DNA of 64,000 bases, taken from Kiloniella spongiae (lineage in GTDB: Bacteria; Pseudomonadota; Alphaproteobacteria; Kiloniellales; Kiloniellaceae). Below are positions 44,787-54,278 of the stretch, one piece after another; the first letter of the stretch is position 1, and the number at the start of each line of letters is the position of its first letter. The translations under genes and the position numbers were made by a program. Under the pieces are notes generated by a model that saw only the letters and a program-made list of their open reading frames with translations, was not told where the DNA came from and ran no database searches. The stretch spans positions 1 to 64,000 of the forward strand of contig NZ_LAQL01000008.1 of NCBI RefSeq assembly GCF_001026905.1. The letters run 5' to 3'.

Positions 44787-45872
44787 ATGGCCAATAAATT
44801 TCTTGATCTCTTAAAAACACGCGACTGGCTTCTTGCTGATGGCGCAACAGGTACTAACCTTTTCGAAGTAGGTCTCGAAACCGGCGATGCACCCGAGCTT
44901 TGGAATATTGATGAACCGGAGAAAATTTACAATCTTCAAAAATCTTTTGTTGATGCAGGCTCAGACATTATTCTCACCAACACTTTTGGTGGTACACGCA
45001 ACCGTCTTAAGCTTCACAAAGCAGACGATCGCGTTGCAGAAATAAACTCAGCCGCTGTCAAAATTACCAAGCGGGTTGCAGATGACGCAGGACGCCCCGT
45101 AGTTGTCGCCGGATCCATGGGTCCCACAGGTGATATTTTTGAACCCGTTGGATCACTTACCCGCGAAGAAGGCATTGCTGCATTTCGAGAGCAAGCTTTT
45201 GCCCTTGCCGAGGCAGGCGCAGATGTTCTTTGGCTGGAAACAATTTCCGCACCGGAAGAACTGGAAGCAGCTGTCACTGCATGTAGTGAAACAGGTCTTC
45301 CGATTGTTACAACACTGAGCTTTGACACCAATGGCCGTACAATGATGGGCCTTACTCCTGGTGACTTTGCCGGACGCGTCAAAGAACTATCAACGGTGCC
45401 TGTCGCCTATGGTGCCAACTGCGGTGTTGGCGCCTCTGAAATGGTTACAGCACTTCAAAACATGGCAATGTGTGCGAAAGAAGGCGATGTACTGGTGTCA
45501 AAAAGCAACTGTGGCATTCCTGAATATGTTGATGGGGCTATCCGTTACACTGGTACACCAGAACTAATGGCTGATTACGCCAGAATTGCCGTTGATTCGG
45601 GCATAAAGATCATCGGTGGCTGCTGCGGTACAACCCCAAATCACGTCAAGTATATGCGTGAAGCTCTGGATAATCATACGCGTGGTCCGAAACCAAGTCT
45701 TGATGAAATCATCTCGCGCCTGGGTGAGATTTCCAACGGCGCACGCGAAATGAACGAAGCCGGTCCTTTAGGTGCAAAACCAGTGGCACAAACTGGCGGC
45801 GGGCGGCGGCGTCGTGGCCGCGATCCCAAACGAAAAGCTGCCGATGATGGAAAGTTGCCCGGGCAAGAGTAA
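44787..45872 (+). CDS. bmt: Betaine-homocysteine/homocysteine S-methyltransferase with Arg-rich tail
   Basis: 361 residues from ATG 44787 (a GTG 15 bases upstream is the alternative). The homocysteine-methyltransferase barrel shows LLADGATGTNLFEVGLETG, DIILTNTFGGTRNRL and the zinc site Cys in YGANCGVGASE and CysCys in IIGGCCGTTPNH. It methylates homocysteine, using glycine betaine in characterised bacterial Bmt proteins. After about residue 320 the sequence leaves the fold and ends with GGGRRRRGRDPKRKA and a short polar tail. This tail is shared in style with the corrinoid reactivase. The methyl donor could therefore be betaine itself or a methyl-corrinoid protein. Confidence 0.85.
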   Translation: MANKFLDLLKTRDWLLADGATGTNLFEVGLETGDAPELWNIDEPEKIYNLQKSFVDAGSDIILTNTFGGTRNRLKLHKADDRVAEINSAAVKITKRVADDAGRPVVVAGSMGPTGDIFEPVGSLTREEGIAAFREQAFALAEAGADVLWLETISAPEELEAAVTACSETGLPIVTTLSFDTNGRTMMGLTPGDFAGRVKELSTVPVAYGANCGVGASEMVTALQNMAMCAKEGDVLVSKSNCGIPEYVDGAIRYTGTPELMADYARIAVDSGIKIIGGCCGTTPNHVKYMREALDNHTRGPKPSLDEIISRLGEISNGAREMNEAGPLGAKPVAQTGGGRRRRGRDPKRKAADDGKLPGQE

Positions 45873-45915
45873 TTACCTGGAGGATAGAACGGCCAGATAA
45901 AGGTATCTATACAGT

Positions 45916-45948
45916 AAAAGGGGCTTCGGGATCAGAAGCCCCTTTTCT
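45916..45948. terminator. Terminator between bmt and the HAD gene
   Basis: Perfect 12-base stem AAAAGGGGCTTC/GAAGCCCCTTTT with a 7-base loop; A and T tracts on both arms suit both converging transcripts. Confidence 0.88.
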
Positions 45949-45989
45949 TATTCTAATTCCGGTTTTACCTGATAATAAAAACTGGTTAT

Positions 45990-46691
45990 CTATTCAGGCA
46001 ATAGGCCTTCCAACTCTTCGACCGACGATAACACGTGATCTGCAAGCTTTGACAACTCTTCACGCCCTGTCGTGCCAGTCAAAACACCAACCTTCAAACC
46101 GACATTGGCATTTATACCCATTTCCATGTCATGTAAGTTGTCACCAACAACAACAACATTTTCTGGGGCCACCTCCAACGCTTTGCAAAAGCCCAAAACC
46201 ATACCAGCCGTCGGCTTAAGTCCGTGACCAGTGTCGTAACCGGCAATAAAATCGAGCTTATCTATACAATCAAACCGGGATAAGGAGCGCTTCGCCCCTT
46301 GCTCACTATCGCTTGTTGCAACACCAAGCTTTAGGCCACGCTCTTTCAAACGAATAAATAAAGCAGATAGATCTGTAACAGGAACAGCAGCAGCTTCGCC
46401 ATCTTCCTGAAAAATCATTTCAACCTTATGGATTAAATCATCATAAATCGCGTTGGGGAGAAATTCACACCACTTCTCAACAATCTCACCATTACTGCTA
46501 GCAGCCAGCATGGAACCAGGTAAAACGCGAGAAAATTCAGCATCATAGCCTGTTTCAGCTAAAAGACGCGAAGCGAGATCCTCATCACCTTCAGCAGCCA
46601 TCAAGGCTGCTTTTTTGTTAAGAGGCATCCAGCTCTGCTCGTAATCAAGCAGCGTTCCATCCTTATCAAAAAGGATTGCTTCAATCTTCAT
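45990..46691 (-). CDS. HAD-family phosphatase (phosphoglycolate phosphatase-like)
   Basis: 233 residues with HAD motif I LFDKDGTLLDYEQSW, motif II GVATSDSEQG, motif III KPTAGMVLGFCKAL and motif IV VVGDNLHDMEMGINA. A helical cap lies between motifs I and II. It begins 14 bases after choV on the same strand, so it is the probable last gene of the cho operon. Its substrate is unknown; a phosphocholine-type role is conceivable only from position. Confidence 0.85.
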   Translation of the reverse strand: MKIEAILFDKDGTLLDYEQSWMPLNKKAALMAAEGDEDLASRLLAETGYDAEFSRVLPGSMLAASSNGEIVEKWCEFLPNAIYDDLIHKVEMIFQEDGEAAAVPVTDLSALFIRLKERGLKLGVATSDSEQGAKRSLSRFDCIDKLDFIAGYDTGHGLKPTAGMVLGFCKALEVAPENVVVVGDNLHDMEMGINANVGLKVGVLTGTTGREELSKLADHVLSSVEELEGLLPE

Positions 46692-46705
46692 TCTGGCACA
46701 ACCCG

Positions 46706-47905
46706 TTATTCAGCAGCATCAGCAATTGAACTTTGACGAAGGATACCTTGATATATCTCTTCATCACCAACAACACCGACAAGCACACCCTCTTCTGAAA
46801 GTAAGACAGGATTGCCTGTTGATTGACGTAACTCGATCGCGCGCTTCATCGTTATCTCAGGCGAAGCAGTCACGATATTGCAATCGGGAATATCATCCAA
46901 AGAATGATCCGCTTCAAAGCTAAAGACCGGTAACTCTTCTTTATCTTCAAAGGTAACTTTTTGCACCGCCCCTTTACTATCCAATGCCACCTTGAAGGCA
47001 TCATATTTATCCAAAATAACACGATCACCATCTTTGCGAAGGTCGCTGACAGGTGTCATCAATGACGCGCAACGCAGAACATTCAATGGGTTCATATGCG
47101 CAACAAACTCAGCAACATATTCGTTCGCAGGGTTCAGAACAATTTCTTCAGGCTCACCGTACTGAACGATACGTCCCCCTTCCATGATCGCGATATGCGT
47201 ACCAATCTTCAGCGCTTCATCAAGATCATGGCTTACAAAGACAATCGTCTTTTTCAGGTTTCTCTGTAGTTCAAGTAACTCATCTTGCAAGTGATCCCTA
47301 ATCAAAGGATCCAAAGCCGAGAAAGGCTCGTCCATCAATAGAATATCTGCATCTGTAGCGAATGCACGCGCAAGCCCCACACGCTGTTGCATTCCACCAG
47401 ATAGCTCATGCGCGTATTTGTCTTTCCATTGATCCAAGCTAACCATCTTGAGCTTTTCTTCGACAATGGCTTCACGCTCGGCTTTGGGCATACCTTTAAG
47501 TTCCAACCCTAAACCAACATTCTCTGACACCGTCCGCCAAGGCAAAAGCGCAAACTGTTGAAAAACCATAGAAACCCGTTCCATACGCATATGACGCAGT
47601 GTTTTCGCATCGCAGGACGCAACATCAATGAGGTCATCACCATCACGAACGAGAACTTCGCCCCGTGTGACTTTATTCAAGCCGTTCACGGCACGAAGCA
47701 ACGTTGATTTACCTGAACCGGAAAGCCCCATTAGAACGCATATTTCGCCTTCTTCAATTTTGATAGAACCATCTGCGACACCAAGAACACATCCGGTTTT
47801 TTCCAAAATTTCTTCTCGGGTCTTGCCCGCATCAACCATTGGAATGGCTTCTTGCTGATTATCGCCAAAAACAATATCGACTTTTTTAAATTCTACAGCT
47901 GTCAT
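46706..47905 (-). CDS. choV: Choline ABC transporter ATP-binding protein
   Basis: 399 residues of the ProV/OpuAA type. Walker A GLSGSGKSTLL, signature LSGGMQQRVGLARA, Walker B DILLMDEPFSALDPL, then a C-terminal CBS-like regulatory region (about 280-395; ITMKRAIELRQSTGNPVLLSEEGVLVGVV, in parts). It powers quaternary-amine uptake with ChoW and ChoX. The C-terminal residues read SSIADAAE. Confidence 0.92.
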   Translation of the reverse strand: MTAVEFKKVDIVFGDNQQEAIPMVDAGKTREEILEKTGCVLGVADGSIKIEEGEICVLMGLSGSGKSTLLRAVNGLNKVTRGEVLVRDGDDLIDVASCDAKTLRHMRMERVSMVFQQFALLPWRTVSENVGLGLELKGMPKAEREAIVEEKLKMVSLDQWKDKYAHELSGGMQQRVGLARAFATDADILLMDEPFSALDPLIRDHLQDELLELQRNLKKTIVFVSHDLDEALKIGTHIAIMEGGRIVQYGEPEEIVLNPANEYVAEFVAHMNPLNVLRCASLMTPVSDLRKDGDRVILDKYDAFKVALDSKGAVQKVTFEDKEELPVFSFEADHSLDDIPDCNIVTASPEITMKRAIELRQSTGNPVLLSEEGVLVGVVGDEEIYQGILRQSSIADAAE

Positions 47906-47925
47906 TTTATTGTCCCATCCCTACC

Positions 47926-48786
47926 TTAAGCGCCATCAACCGGTGCATTACGTTGCTTACACAGGCGATCCAACAAAATCGCAACAACAACAATCGCGAG
48001 ACCAGCTTCAATGCCCATATCAATTTGACGAGAATTCAAAGCACGAACAACAGGCTTACCAAGACCACTTGCGCCAACCAAAGCCCCAATCACCACCATA
48101 GAGAGCGAGAGCATAATACACTGCGTCACCCCAGCCATAATCGTCGGCAAGGCGTATGGAATTTCTACCTTCCAAAGTAATTGTTTCTTCGTTGCCCCAA
48201 AAGACTCAGCCGCTTCGATCAAAGGCTTAGGCACAGATGACACACCCAAATGAGTCAGACGGACAGGCGCAGCAACAGCAAAAATAACCGTTGCAACAAG
48301 CGCAGGCACCATTCCGAGACCAAAGAGTGTCATCGCAGGAATAAGATAAACAAATGTCGGGATTGTCTGCAAAAGGTCAAGGACAGGTCGTAAGAGTGAA
48401 TACAACCACGGTCGGTGAGCCGCCGCAATACCAAGAGGAACGCCCGTAATCATACAAACGACCGTGGCATAAACGACAAGAACAAGAGATTCAATTGTCT
48501 CTGTCCAATAACCCAGGTTGACGATGAAAAGCAGAGACAGAAATACAAACAGGGAAAGTTTCCATGTACGCTGTAAATACTGTGCAAGTCCGGTAATCAA
48601 AATGATCAACACGATTGACGGTATGAACAAAAGCATGTCCACGGTTCCATCAATCAGGAAACTACCACCATCAGTTATTGCGTCAAAAAAACCCGCAAAG
48701 TTATCGATTAGAAAGTCGAAAAAACTTTCCCCCCATTTCCCAACGGGAATTTTATGGTCAACTAACCATTGCTCGATACCGGACAT
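47926..48786 (-). CDS. choW: Choline ABC transporter permease
   Basis: 286 residues from ATG 48786, which is preceded by GAGGGA; the frame opens 12 codons earlier without a site. ProW/ChoW type, with about six membrane segments and the EAA loop IEAAESFGATKKQLLWKVEIPYALPTIMAGV (cited in parts). It lies between choX and choV in the usual choXWV order. Confidence 0.91.
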   Translation of the reverse strand: MSGIEQWLVDHKIPVGKWGESFFDFLIDNFAGFFDAITDGGSFLIDGTVDMLLFIPSIVLIILITGLAQYLQRTWKLSLFVFLSLLFIVNLGYWTETIESLVLVVYATVVCMITGVPLGIAAAHRPWLYSLLRPVLDLLQTIPTFVYLIPAMTLFGLGMVPALVATVIFAVAAPVRLTHLGVSSVPKPLIEAAESFGATKKQLLWKVEIPYALPTIMAGVTQCIMLSLSMVVIGALVGASGLGKPVVRALNSRQIDMGIEAGLAIVVVAILLDRLCKQRNAPVDGA

Positions 48787-48979
48787 TGTCAATCCCTCTG
48801 CTCCAAAGCGAACCCATAACATGACTGCTTATGTGTTCTTTTGTTCATTATCACCAGTTTCTCTGGGTAACAGATTATTATGAATAATCTATATTTCCAT
48901 CACTGGTTTTATTTTTACCTAACATACAAGAGGGCCGACAGAATGCCAGCCCTCTGTAAAATCTTATCTGGCGTCAGAT

Positions 48980-49930
48980 TTAAAGGCCAAGGTGACCTTT
49001 CACTGCTGCAAGACCATCACCACCGTCAAATGTAGTTACACCTGCAAGCCACGCATCCAATGCACCAGGGTTGGCCTTCAGCCACTCAGTTGCTGCAATC
49101 GGGCCTTCTTTACCATCATCAAGAATGGCACCCATGATTTCATTTTCCATGGCAAGTGTGAAGCCCAGGTTATCCAGAAGCTTACCCATGTTCGGGCACT
49201 CACTTGCGTAGCCTTTTCTAACATTTGTAAGAACATTCGCGCCACCAAAGTTAGGGCCGAAAATGTCATCACCGCCCGTTAGGTAGGTAAGTTCAAAGTT
49301 CGCATTCATCGGGTGTGGAGCCCAACCAAGGAAAACAACACCTTTTTCACGGCGCGTAGAACGTGCAACCTGAGACAACATACCGGCTTCGGATGATTCA
49401 ACAACTTCAAAACCTTTGAGACCAAAAGTGTCTTGGTCGATCATATCCTGAATAAGGCGGTTACCGTCGTTACCGGGCTCAATACCGTAGATTTTGCCAT
49501 CAAGATCGTCTTTAAATTTTGCGATATCAGCAAAATCTTTCAAACCTTTGTCAGCAAGATAAGTTGGAACAGCAAGTGTATATTTAGCCCCTTCAAGATT
49601 CACACGAACGGTCTCAACAGAACCTTCATCACGATAAGGTGCGATATCGGCTTCCATCGTTGGCATCCAGTTACCAAGAAAAACATCAACGTCGCCATTC
49701 TTTAGACCTGCATAGGTCACCGGAACAGAAAGGATTTGCGTTTCCGGTTGATAGCCAAGGCCTTCCAGAACAACAGATGCGACTGCCGTTGTTGCAGTGA
49801 TATCAGTCCATCCAACATCGGAAAAAGTAACAGATTGACAGCTAGCTGGGTCAGCAGCTTGCGCCCCAGTTGAAAAACCAGCCGCAGCGATGGCTAGTGT
49901 ACTAGCCGAAATCAAGTGTTTGAGGTTCAT
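48980..49930 (-). CDS. choX: Choline-binding periplasmic protein
   Basis: 316 residues with a cleaved signal peptide (likely after GAQA, residue 25). The choline/betaine-binding aromatic box is visible as three Trp motifs: FSDVGWTDI, FLGNWMPTM and FLGWAPHPM, with Asp in WTDI, as in Rhizobium ChoX. First gene of choXWV. The 358-bp gap upstream to betI contains the 52-bp BetI palindrome, so choline-dependent control is likely. Confidence 0.93.
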   Translation of the reverse strand: MNLKHLISASTLAIAAAGFSTGAQAADPASCQSVTFSDVGWTDITATTAVASVVLEGLGYQPETQILSVPVTYAGLKNGDVDVFLGNWMPTMEADIAPYRDEGSVETVRVNLEGAKYTLAVPTYLADKGLKDFADIAKFKDDLDGKIYGIEPGNDGNRLIQDMIDQDTFGLKGFEVVESSEAGMLSQVARSTRREKGVVFLGWAPHPMNANFELTYLTGGDDIFGPNFGGANVLTNVRKGYASECPNMGKLLDNLGFTLAMENEIMGAILDDGKEGPIAATEWLKANPGALDAWLAGVTTFDGGDGLAAVKGHLGL

Positions 49931-50073
49931 TCACTTGTCTCCATTTTTATGCCACAAGAGGACCTCGTGGCTCTAATTGATTTTAGCAAGATACCCGCAA
50001 GTTCATTATTATTCTAGCAGGATATTTGCCTGATTAACTCCCTAGTACGATCGAAACTATCGTCGTAACTCCA

Positions 50074-50125
50074 CTATCAATAATTTATTTTGATTGAACG
50101 TTCAATCAAAATAAATTATTGATAG
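50074..50125. promoter_or_regulatory. BetI operator within a perfect 52-bp palindrome
   Basis: Bases 50074-50099 and 50100-50125 are exact reverse complements with no spacer. The centre, TTGATTGAACGTTCAATCAA (50090-50109), matches the known BetI operator core. The palindrome lies between divergent choX and betI, so one site can repress both, as known for choline-relieved BetI. The outer 16 bases on each side (TTATTGATAG-like) are more than BetI needs. Confidence 0.9.
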
Positions 50126-50288
50126 ACATAACGCAGTCAGTAACAGATGAACAAAGTCTATGATTTAACAAATAAAATCAAAAGCTAAGTTCAAAAAAAT
50201 GCGTCGCGAAAACAGGAAATAGACACACATATTTTTTGTTTCAATGTCTCTCTAAGAACTGAAACATTGGATAAAAAGGATACAGATC

Positions 50289-50876
50289 TTGCCAAAAGTC
50301 GGAATGGAAGAGATTCGGAAAACCCAGTTGATCGAAGCAACAATTGCTATGATCCACGAGGAAGGGTTTACCAATGCCAGCATTTCGAAAATAAGCAAAC
50401 GTGCGGGCCTGTCTTCGGGGATTGTTGCCCACTACTTTGACGATAAATCAGGCTTGTTAACCGCAACGCTACAATATCTCATGCGTAAGCTGGGCGAAGA
50501 AACAAAAAAACAACTGGAACACGCCAACACACCAATTGAACGGCTGCTTGCCGTCGTGAATTCAAACTTTTCAGATGAGCAATTCAAACCGGGCGTGGTT
50601 GATGTTTGGTTGGCGTTCTGGGCTTTGGTTCCAACTTCAGAAAAATTGGGCCGCCTGCACAAAATCAATGAACGGCGCATGCAGAGCAATTTTCAACATG
50701 CGTTAAAACCTTTACTCCCCGAACAGATGGTTGCCAGTACAGCTACAGGCCTAGCTGCTATGGTCGAGGGACTATGGATACGATGTGCTCTGACCGAAGG
50801 CGGGGTCACCCCGAAGGAAGCCATAACAATTATGGAAAGTTACATCAGCAGCCAAATACTGGCACATCAAAAGTAG
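50289..50876 (+). CDS. betI: Choline-responsive repressor BetI
   Basis: 195 residues from a TTG start at 50289 with AAAAAGGA 8 bases upstream; the resulting N-terminus MPKVGMEEIRKTQLIEATI matches BetI. TetR-type HTH (FTNASISKISKRAGLSSGIVAHYFDDKSGLL, in parts) is followed by a ligand domain with aromatic residues LAFWALVPTSEKLGRLHKINERRMQSN typical of BetI. It represses bet and cho genes without choline. betB follows after an 81-bp gap. Confidence 0.94.
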   Translation: MPKVGMEEIRKTQLIEATIAMIHEEGFTNASISKISKRAGLSSGIVAHYFDDKSGLLTATLQYLMRKLGEETKKQLEHANTPIERLLAVVNSNFSDEQFKPGVVDVWLAFWALVPTSEKLGRLHKINERRMQSNFQHALKPLLPEQMVASTATGLAAMVEGLWIRCALTEGGVTPKEAITIMESYISSQILAHQK

Positions 50877-50957
50877 CTTAAAATAGTAAATTTAAAAATT
50901 CAAACACATTAGAACAACGCATAGAAACAATACGTTAAGACTTTAAGGATCAAAACA

Positions 50958-52424
50958 ATGGCAAAGCTTCCTGCTCAACAGCTTTACATCAACGGCAAGT
51001 ACACAAACGCTACATCAAGTGAAACATTTGAGACAATAAATCCCGCGACTGGTGACGTTATTTGTGATGTCCAGATTGCCTCAGCAGAAGATGTTGATAA
51101 GGCAGTTGAAGCCGCCAAGGCAGGTTTCAAGGTCTGGTCAAAAATGAGTGGTACCGAAAGAAGCCGCATTCTCTTAAAAGCAGTTGCCCTGCTTCGCGAA
51201 CGGAATGACGAGCTTGCTGCCCTTGAAGTCACCGACACAGGAAAACCAATGCAGGAAGCAAACTGCGTTGATGTAGAATCTGGTGCGGAATGCATTGAAT
51301 ATTTCGCTGGCCTTGCTGCCTCTATCAATGGTGAGCACATACAACTCGCAAATGGCAACTTTGCCTATACCCGTAAAGAACCCCTGGGTGTTTGTGCTGC
51401 CATCGGCGCATGGAACTATCCAATTCAGATTGCTTGCTGGAAATCTGCACCTGCTCTCGCATGCGGGAATGCTGTGATCTATAAAGCATCAGAAGTGACC
51501 CCGCTTACTGCGTTAAAATTAGCTGAAATCTATACCGAAGCAGGTTTACCAGACGGTGTTTTCAATGTCGTGTCCGGTTTGGGATCCGTTGGTCAAATGT
51601 TGGCAGAGCACGAAGGTATCGAGAAAATCTCCCTGACAGGTTCCGTGCCTACCGGGAAGCGTGTGATGGAATCAGCCTCAAAAACCCTAAAGCACGTAAC
51701 ACTTGAGCTCGGCGGCAAATCCCCCCTTATCGTATTCGATGACGCAAACCTGGATAACGCGGTATCAGCCGCGATGCTTGCAAACTTCTATACACAAGGT
51801 GAAATTTGCTCCAACGGAACCCGCGTCTATGTTCACGATGACATTAAGGATGCCTTTTTGGAAAAGCTCGTTGACCGTACATCGAAGATGATCATTGGTG
51901 ACCCAATGGATCTGGAAACTCATGTCGGGTCGCTCATCCATAAAGAGCACATGGAAAAGGTTCTGAGCTATATCGAGATAGGTAAAAACGAGGGTGCAAC
52001 ACTGGCCTATGGCGGTCAACAGATCTCTGTAAAAGGCTTCGAAAAAGGCTGTTTTGTCGAACCCGCAATCTTCACAGACGTAAAGGCAGATATGCGCATC
52101 GCCAAAGAAGAAATCTTTGGTGCTGTTATGTCTGTCATCACCTTCTCAGATGAAGATGAAGTCGTCGCCGCTGCCAACGACACACAATTTGGCTTGGCAG
52201 CAGGTGTCTTCACACAGGATATCAATCGTGCGCATCGCGTGATTGAAAACCTCGAAGCTGGAACCTGCTGGATCAACAATTATAACATAACCCCAATCGA
52301 AATGCCTTTTGGTGGATACAAACAATCTGGTATTGGTCGTGAAAATGGTACCGCGGCAATCAATCACTTTACTCAGCTAAAGTCTGTGTATGTTGAGATG
52401 GGTGATGTAGATTGTCCTTACTAG
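50958..52424 (+). CDS. betB: Betaine aldehyde dehydrogenase
   Basis: 488 residues. Oxidises betaine aldehyde to glycine betaine with NAD(P)+. General base Glu250 in [12 protein letters not shown] and nucleophile Cys284 in [13 protein letters not shown] are present, with the potassium/NAD region [26 protein letters not shown] typical of BetB (cited in part). Second gene after betI; betA, which usually follows, is absent, and a HIT-protein gene stands in its place. Confidence 0.94.
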   Translation: MAKLPAQQLYINGKYTNATSSETFETINPATGDVICDVQIASAEDVDKAVEAAKAGFKVWSKMSGTERSRILLKAVALLRERNDELAALEVTDTGKPMQEANCVDVESGAECIEYFAGLAASINGEHIQLANGNFAYTRKEPLGVCAAIGAWNYPIQIACWKSAPALACGNAVIYKASEVTPLTALKLAEIYTEAGLPDGVFNVVSGLGSVGQMLAEHEGIEKISLTGSVPTGKRVMESASKTLKHVTLELGGKSPLIVFDDANLDNAVSAAMLANFYTQGEICSNGTRVYVHDDIKDAFLEKLVDRTSKMIIGDPMDLETHVGSLIHKEHMEKVLSYIEIGKNEGATLAYGGQQISVKGFEKGCFVEPAIFTDVKADMRIAKEEIFGAVMSVITFSDEDEVVAAANDTQFGLAAGVFTQDINRAHRVIENLEAGTCWINNYNITPIEMPFGGYKQSGIGRENGTAAINHFTQLKSVYVEMGDVDCPY

Positions 52425-52469
52425 AATATTCTTCTGGGATACCCTTTCTAAGGTAAAGGTTAAATCATC

Positions 52470-52895
52470 ATGGCATTTGCACTTCACGAACGTCTGAAAG
52501 CCGACACTGTAACAATAACAGAACTCGAACATTGTCGGGTTCTGCTTATGAACGACAGCCAATATCCCTGGCTGATCCTGGTGCCACGCTATAATGATCT
52601 TCGTGATTTACATGACCTGTCAGAAGACCTCTTTGCCCCTGTTATGGAAGAAATCAGGTATGTATCAGAGGTACTTACGAAAGAGTGTGATGCCTTTAAA
52701 ATCAATGTCGCTGCACTTGGCAATATGGTTCCGCAACTTCACATTCATATCATTGCACGATTTGAAGATGATGCTGCATGGCCTGGCCCGGTCTGGGGTG
52801 TAAAAGAGCCACGCCCTTACGCGATTGATGATCTCAAAGCGATCAAAAGTAAACTTGGAACCGCAATCGAAGGTGGATGCAAATCACCTGAGTAA
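52470..52895 (+). CDS. HIT-family nucleotide-binding protein
   Basis: 141 residues. The histidine triad reads QLHIHIIARFE, preceded by NVAALGNMVPQLH. The N-terminus (LHERLKADTVTITELEHCRVLLMNDSQYPWLILVP, in parts) matches the proteobacterial HIT group often described as diadenosine tetraphosphate hydrolase-like. Follows betB by 45 bases and may be co-transcribed. Reaction not established. Confidence 0.88.
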   Translation: MAFALHERLKADTVTITELEHCRVLLMNDSQYPWLILVPRYNDLRDLHDLSEDLFAPVMEEIRYVSEVLTKECDAFKINVAALGNMVPQLHIHIIARFEDDAAWPGPVWGVKEPRPYAIDDLKAIKSKLGTAIEGGCKSPE

Positions 52896-52906
52896 AACTG
52901 CCTCCC

Positions 52907-52929
52907 TGAGCTCAGCTCAAGTTGTTTTT
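52907..52929 (+). terminator. Weak terminator after the HIT gene
   Basis: TGAGC-TCA-GCTCA hairpin followed after two bases by GTTGTTTTT. Short stem, so low confidence. Confidence 0.35.
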
Positions 52930-53064
52930 CTCAGGCTTCCTGCCTTACCATATCCCACCCATCGATTGCGGTTTCCTTTTTCGAACTGAACAACAGATTC
53001 CAAATGAGTTCCCATCGGATACTAGCTGCTAGCTGAAGACCATGACCTAACAAATAAAACGTAC

Positions 53065-54150
53065 TTATTTCTTAGTCAAACAAGACACCAAGTTGTCACC
53101 TAAGCTCGACATAAGCGTTTTATATGCTTGAGATCCGGCTTCCAGTTTAGCCCCCAACGGATCGAGCTCTCCGATTTTGATGTCCAGATTTTCAGCAAGA
53201 ACCTCAACAACAACTGGCTTGAACTGAGGCTCTTGGTAAATACATTCGGCTTTTCTGTCCCTAATTACATCTCTAAGTTCAGAAATGCGTTTCGCCCCCG
53301 GTTTACGTTCTGCATCAATGGTCACCGAGCCAACAGCCGACAAAGAAAATTCTTTTTCAAAGTACTGATAAGCATCATGAAACACCAGATAAGGTGTTTT
53401 TTCATACCCGGAAACTTGCCCTTTAAGATCCTGTTTTAAAACATCAAGGTCTGCGAGTGTCTTTTCGACATTACTTTGATAGACAGCAGCATTATCTGGA
53501 TCAATTTCAACAAGCTCTGATCCAACACGACTTACAATAACCTTTGCGTTTTCAATAGAAAGCCAAATATGCGGATCAAATCGGCCATGATCATGCTCGT
53601 GATCTTCGTGGTGAACATGTTCATCCTCATGTTCATGACCATCTTCTTCCTGTGCATGATCTTCATGTTTTTCATCGTGGGCACTATGTTCGTCGTGGTC
53701 ACTGTGCCCTTCATGCTCTTCATCATGGTGTTCATCATGATCATGTGCTTCTTCAGCCCACTGTCCGGAATGGCGGTTTTTCAAGAGTGTAATTCCCTTG
53801 AGCTCCATCAGCTCCAAGACTTTTGAGTTCTCTTTTCTAGCCTCCAGTGGCTTCTCAAGAAATGTTTCCAATCCCTCTCCGACCCAGACAATAAGATCAG
53901 CTTTATTCAAGGCTCTGACTTGCGAAGGGCGTAGGCTATAACCATGAGGTGATGACCCTTGATCCATGAGAAGCTCAGCTTCGCCAACACCCTCCATGAC
54001 AGACTCAACCAAAGAATGAACAGGCAAAATCGACACGGATACCTTGGGCACTTCACCAGCAAAGCTAGAGAATGCAGCACCACAGGCAAATGATCCGACA
54101 ATGGTGCCGACAACGGCCACACATCGCAGTTTGTTAGAGTATCTCAACAT
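53065..54150 (-). CDS. znuA: Zinc ABC transporter substrate-binding protein
   Basis: 361 residues with an N-terminal signal peptide (cleavage near residue 31, FAGEVP). Zinc ligands include His69 in SSPHGYSL and His194 in FDPHIW. Between them, residues about 133-189 form a very His/Asp/Glu-rich loop, the zinc-sponge insertion known in ZnuA. It delivers Zn to ZnuB in the periplasm. It diverges from zur-znuC-znuB with a Zur-like site in the gap. Confidence 0.94.
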   Translation of the reverse strand: MLRYSNKLRCVAVVGTIVGSFACGAAFSSFAGEVPKVSVSILPVHSLVESVMEGVGEAELLMDQGSSPHGYSLRPSQVRALNKADLIVWVGEGLETFLEKPLEARKENSKVLELMELKGITLLKNRHSGQWAEEAHDHDEHHDEEHEGHSDHDEHSAHDEKHEDHAQEEDGHEHEDEHVHHEDHEHDHGRFDPHIWLSIENAKVIVSRVGSELVEIDPDNAAVYQSNVEKTLADLDVLKQDLKGQVSGYEKTPYLVFHDAYQYFEKEFSLSAVGSVTIDAERKPGAKRISELRDVIRDRKAECIYQEPQFKPVVVEVLAENLDIKIGELDPLGAKLEAGSQAYKTLMSSLGDNLVSCLTKK

Positions 54151-54212
54151 AGAGAATAATATTCCTCAGGTAATGCTCGCATCGAACAAGATCGCGAGTC
54201 TAGAAAAGTTAA

Positions 54213-54244
54213 ATAACAAATTTCGTTTTGTTATGTTATAACAT
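54213..54244. promoter_or_regulatory. Zur-like operator between znuA and zur
   Basis: ATGTTATAACAT (54233-54244) is a perfect 12-bp palindrome with the GTTATRTTATAAC flavour of alphaproteobacterial Zur boxes. It overlaps a second inverted repeat, ATAACAAA (54213-54220) with TTTGTTAT (54227-54234). The 128-bp divergent gap suggests that Zur represses znuA and its own operon. Confidence 0.75.
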
Positions 54245-54278
54245 TTACAACTTTGTCAAGACACGATATGAAAAGAGT

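Noticed and set aside
53532-53826. Open frames rich in Met or Phe/Ile/Met on both strands inside znuA
   Set aside because: They are shadows of the His/Asp/Glu-rich repeat of ZnuA (CAT/GAT/GAA codons read in other frames) and have no ribosome-binding site.
54228-54278. Upstream ATG for zur
   Set aside because: It would put the start codon over the Zur-like palindrome; ATG 54279 leaves a normal leader.
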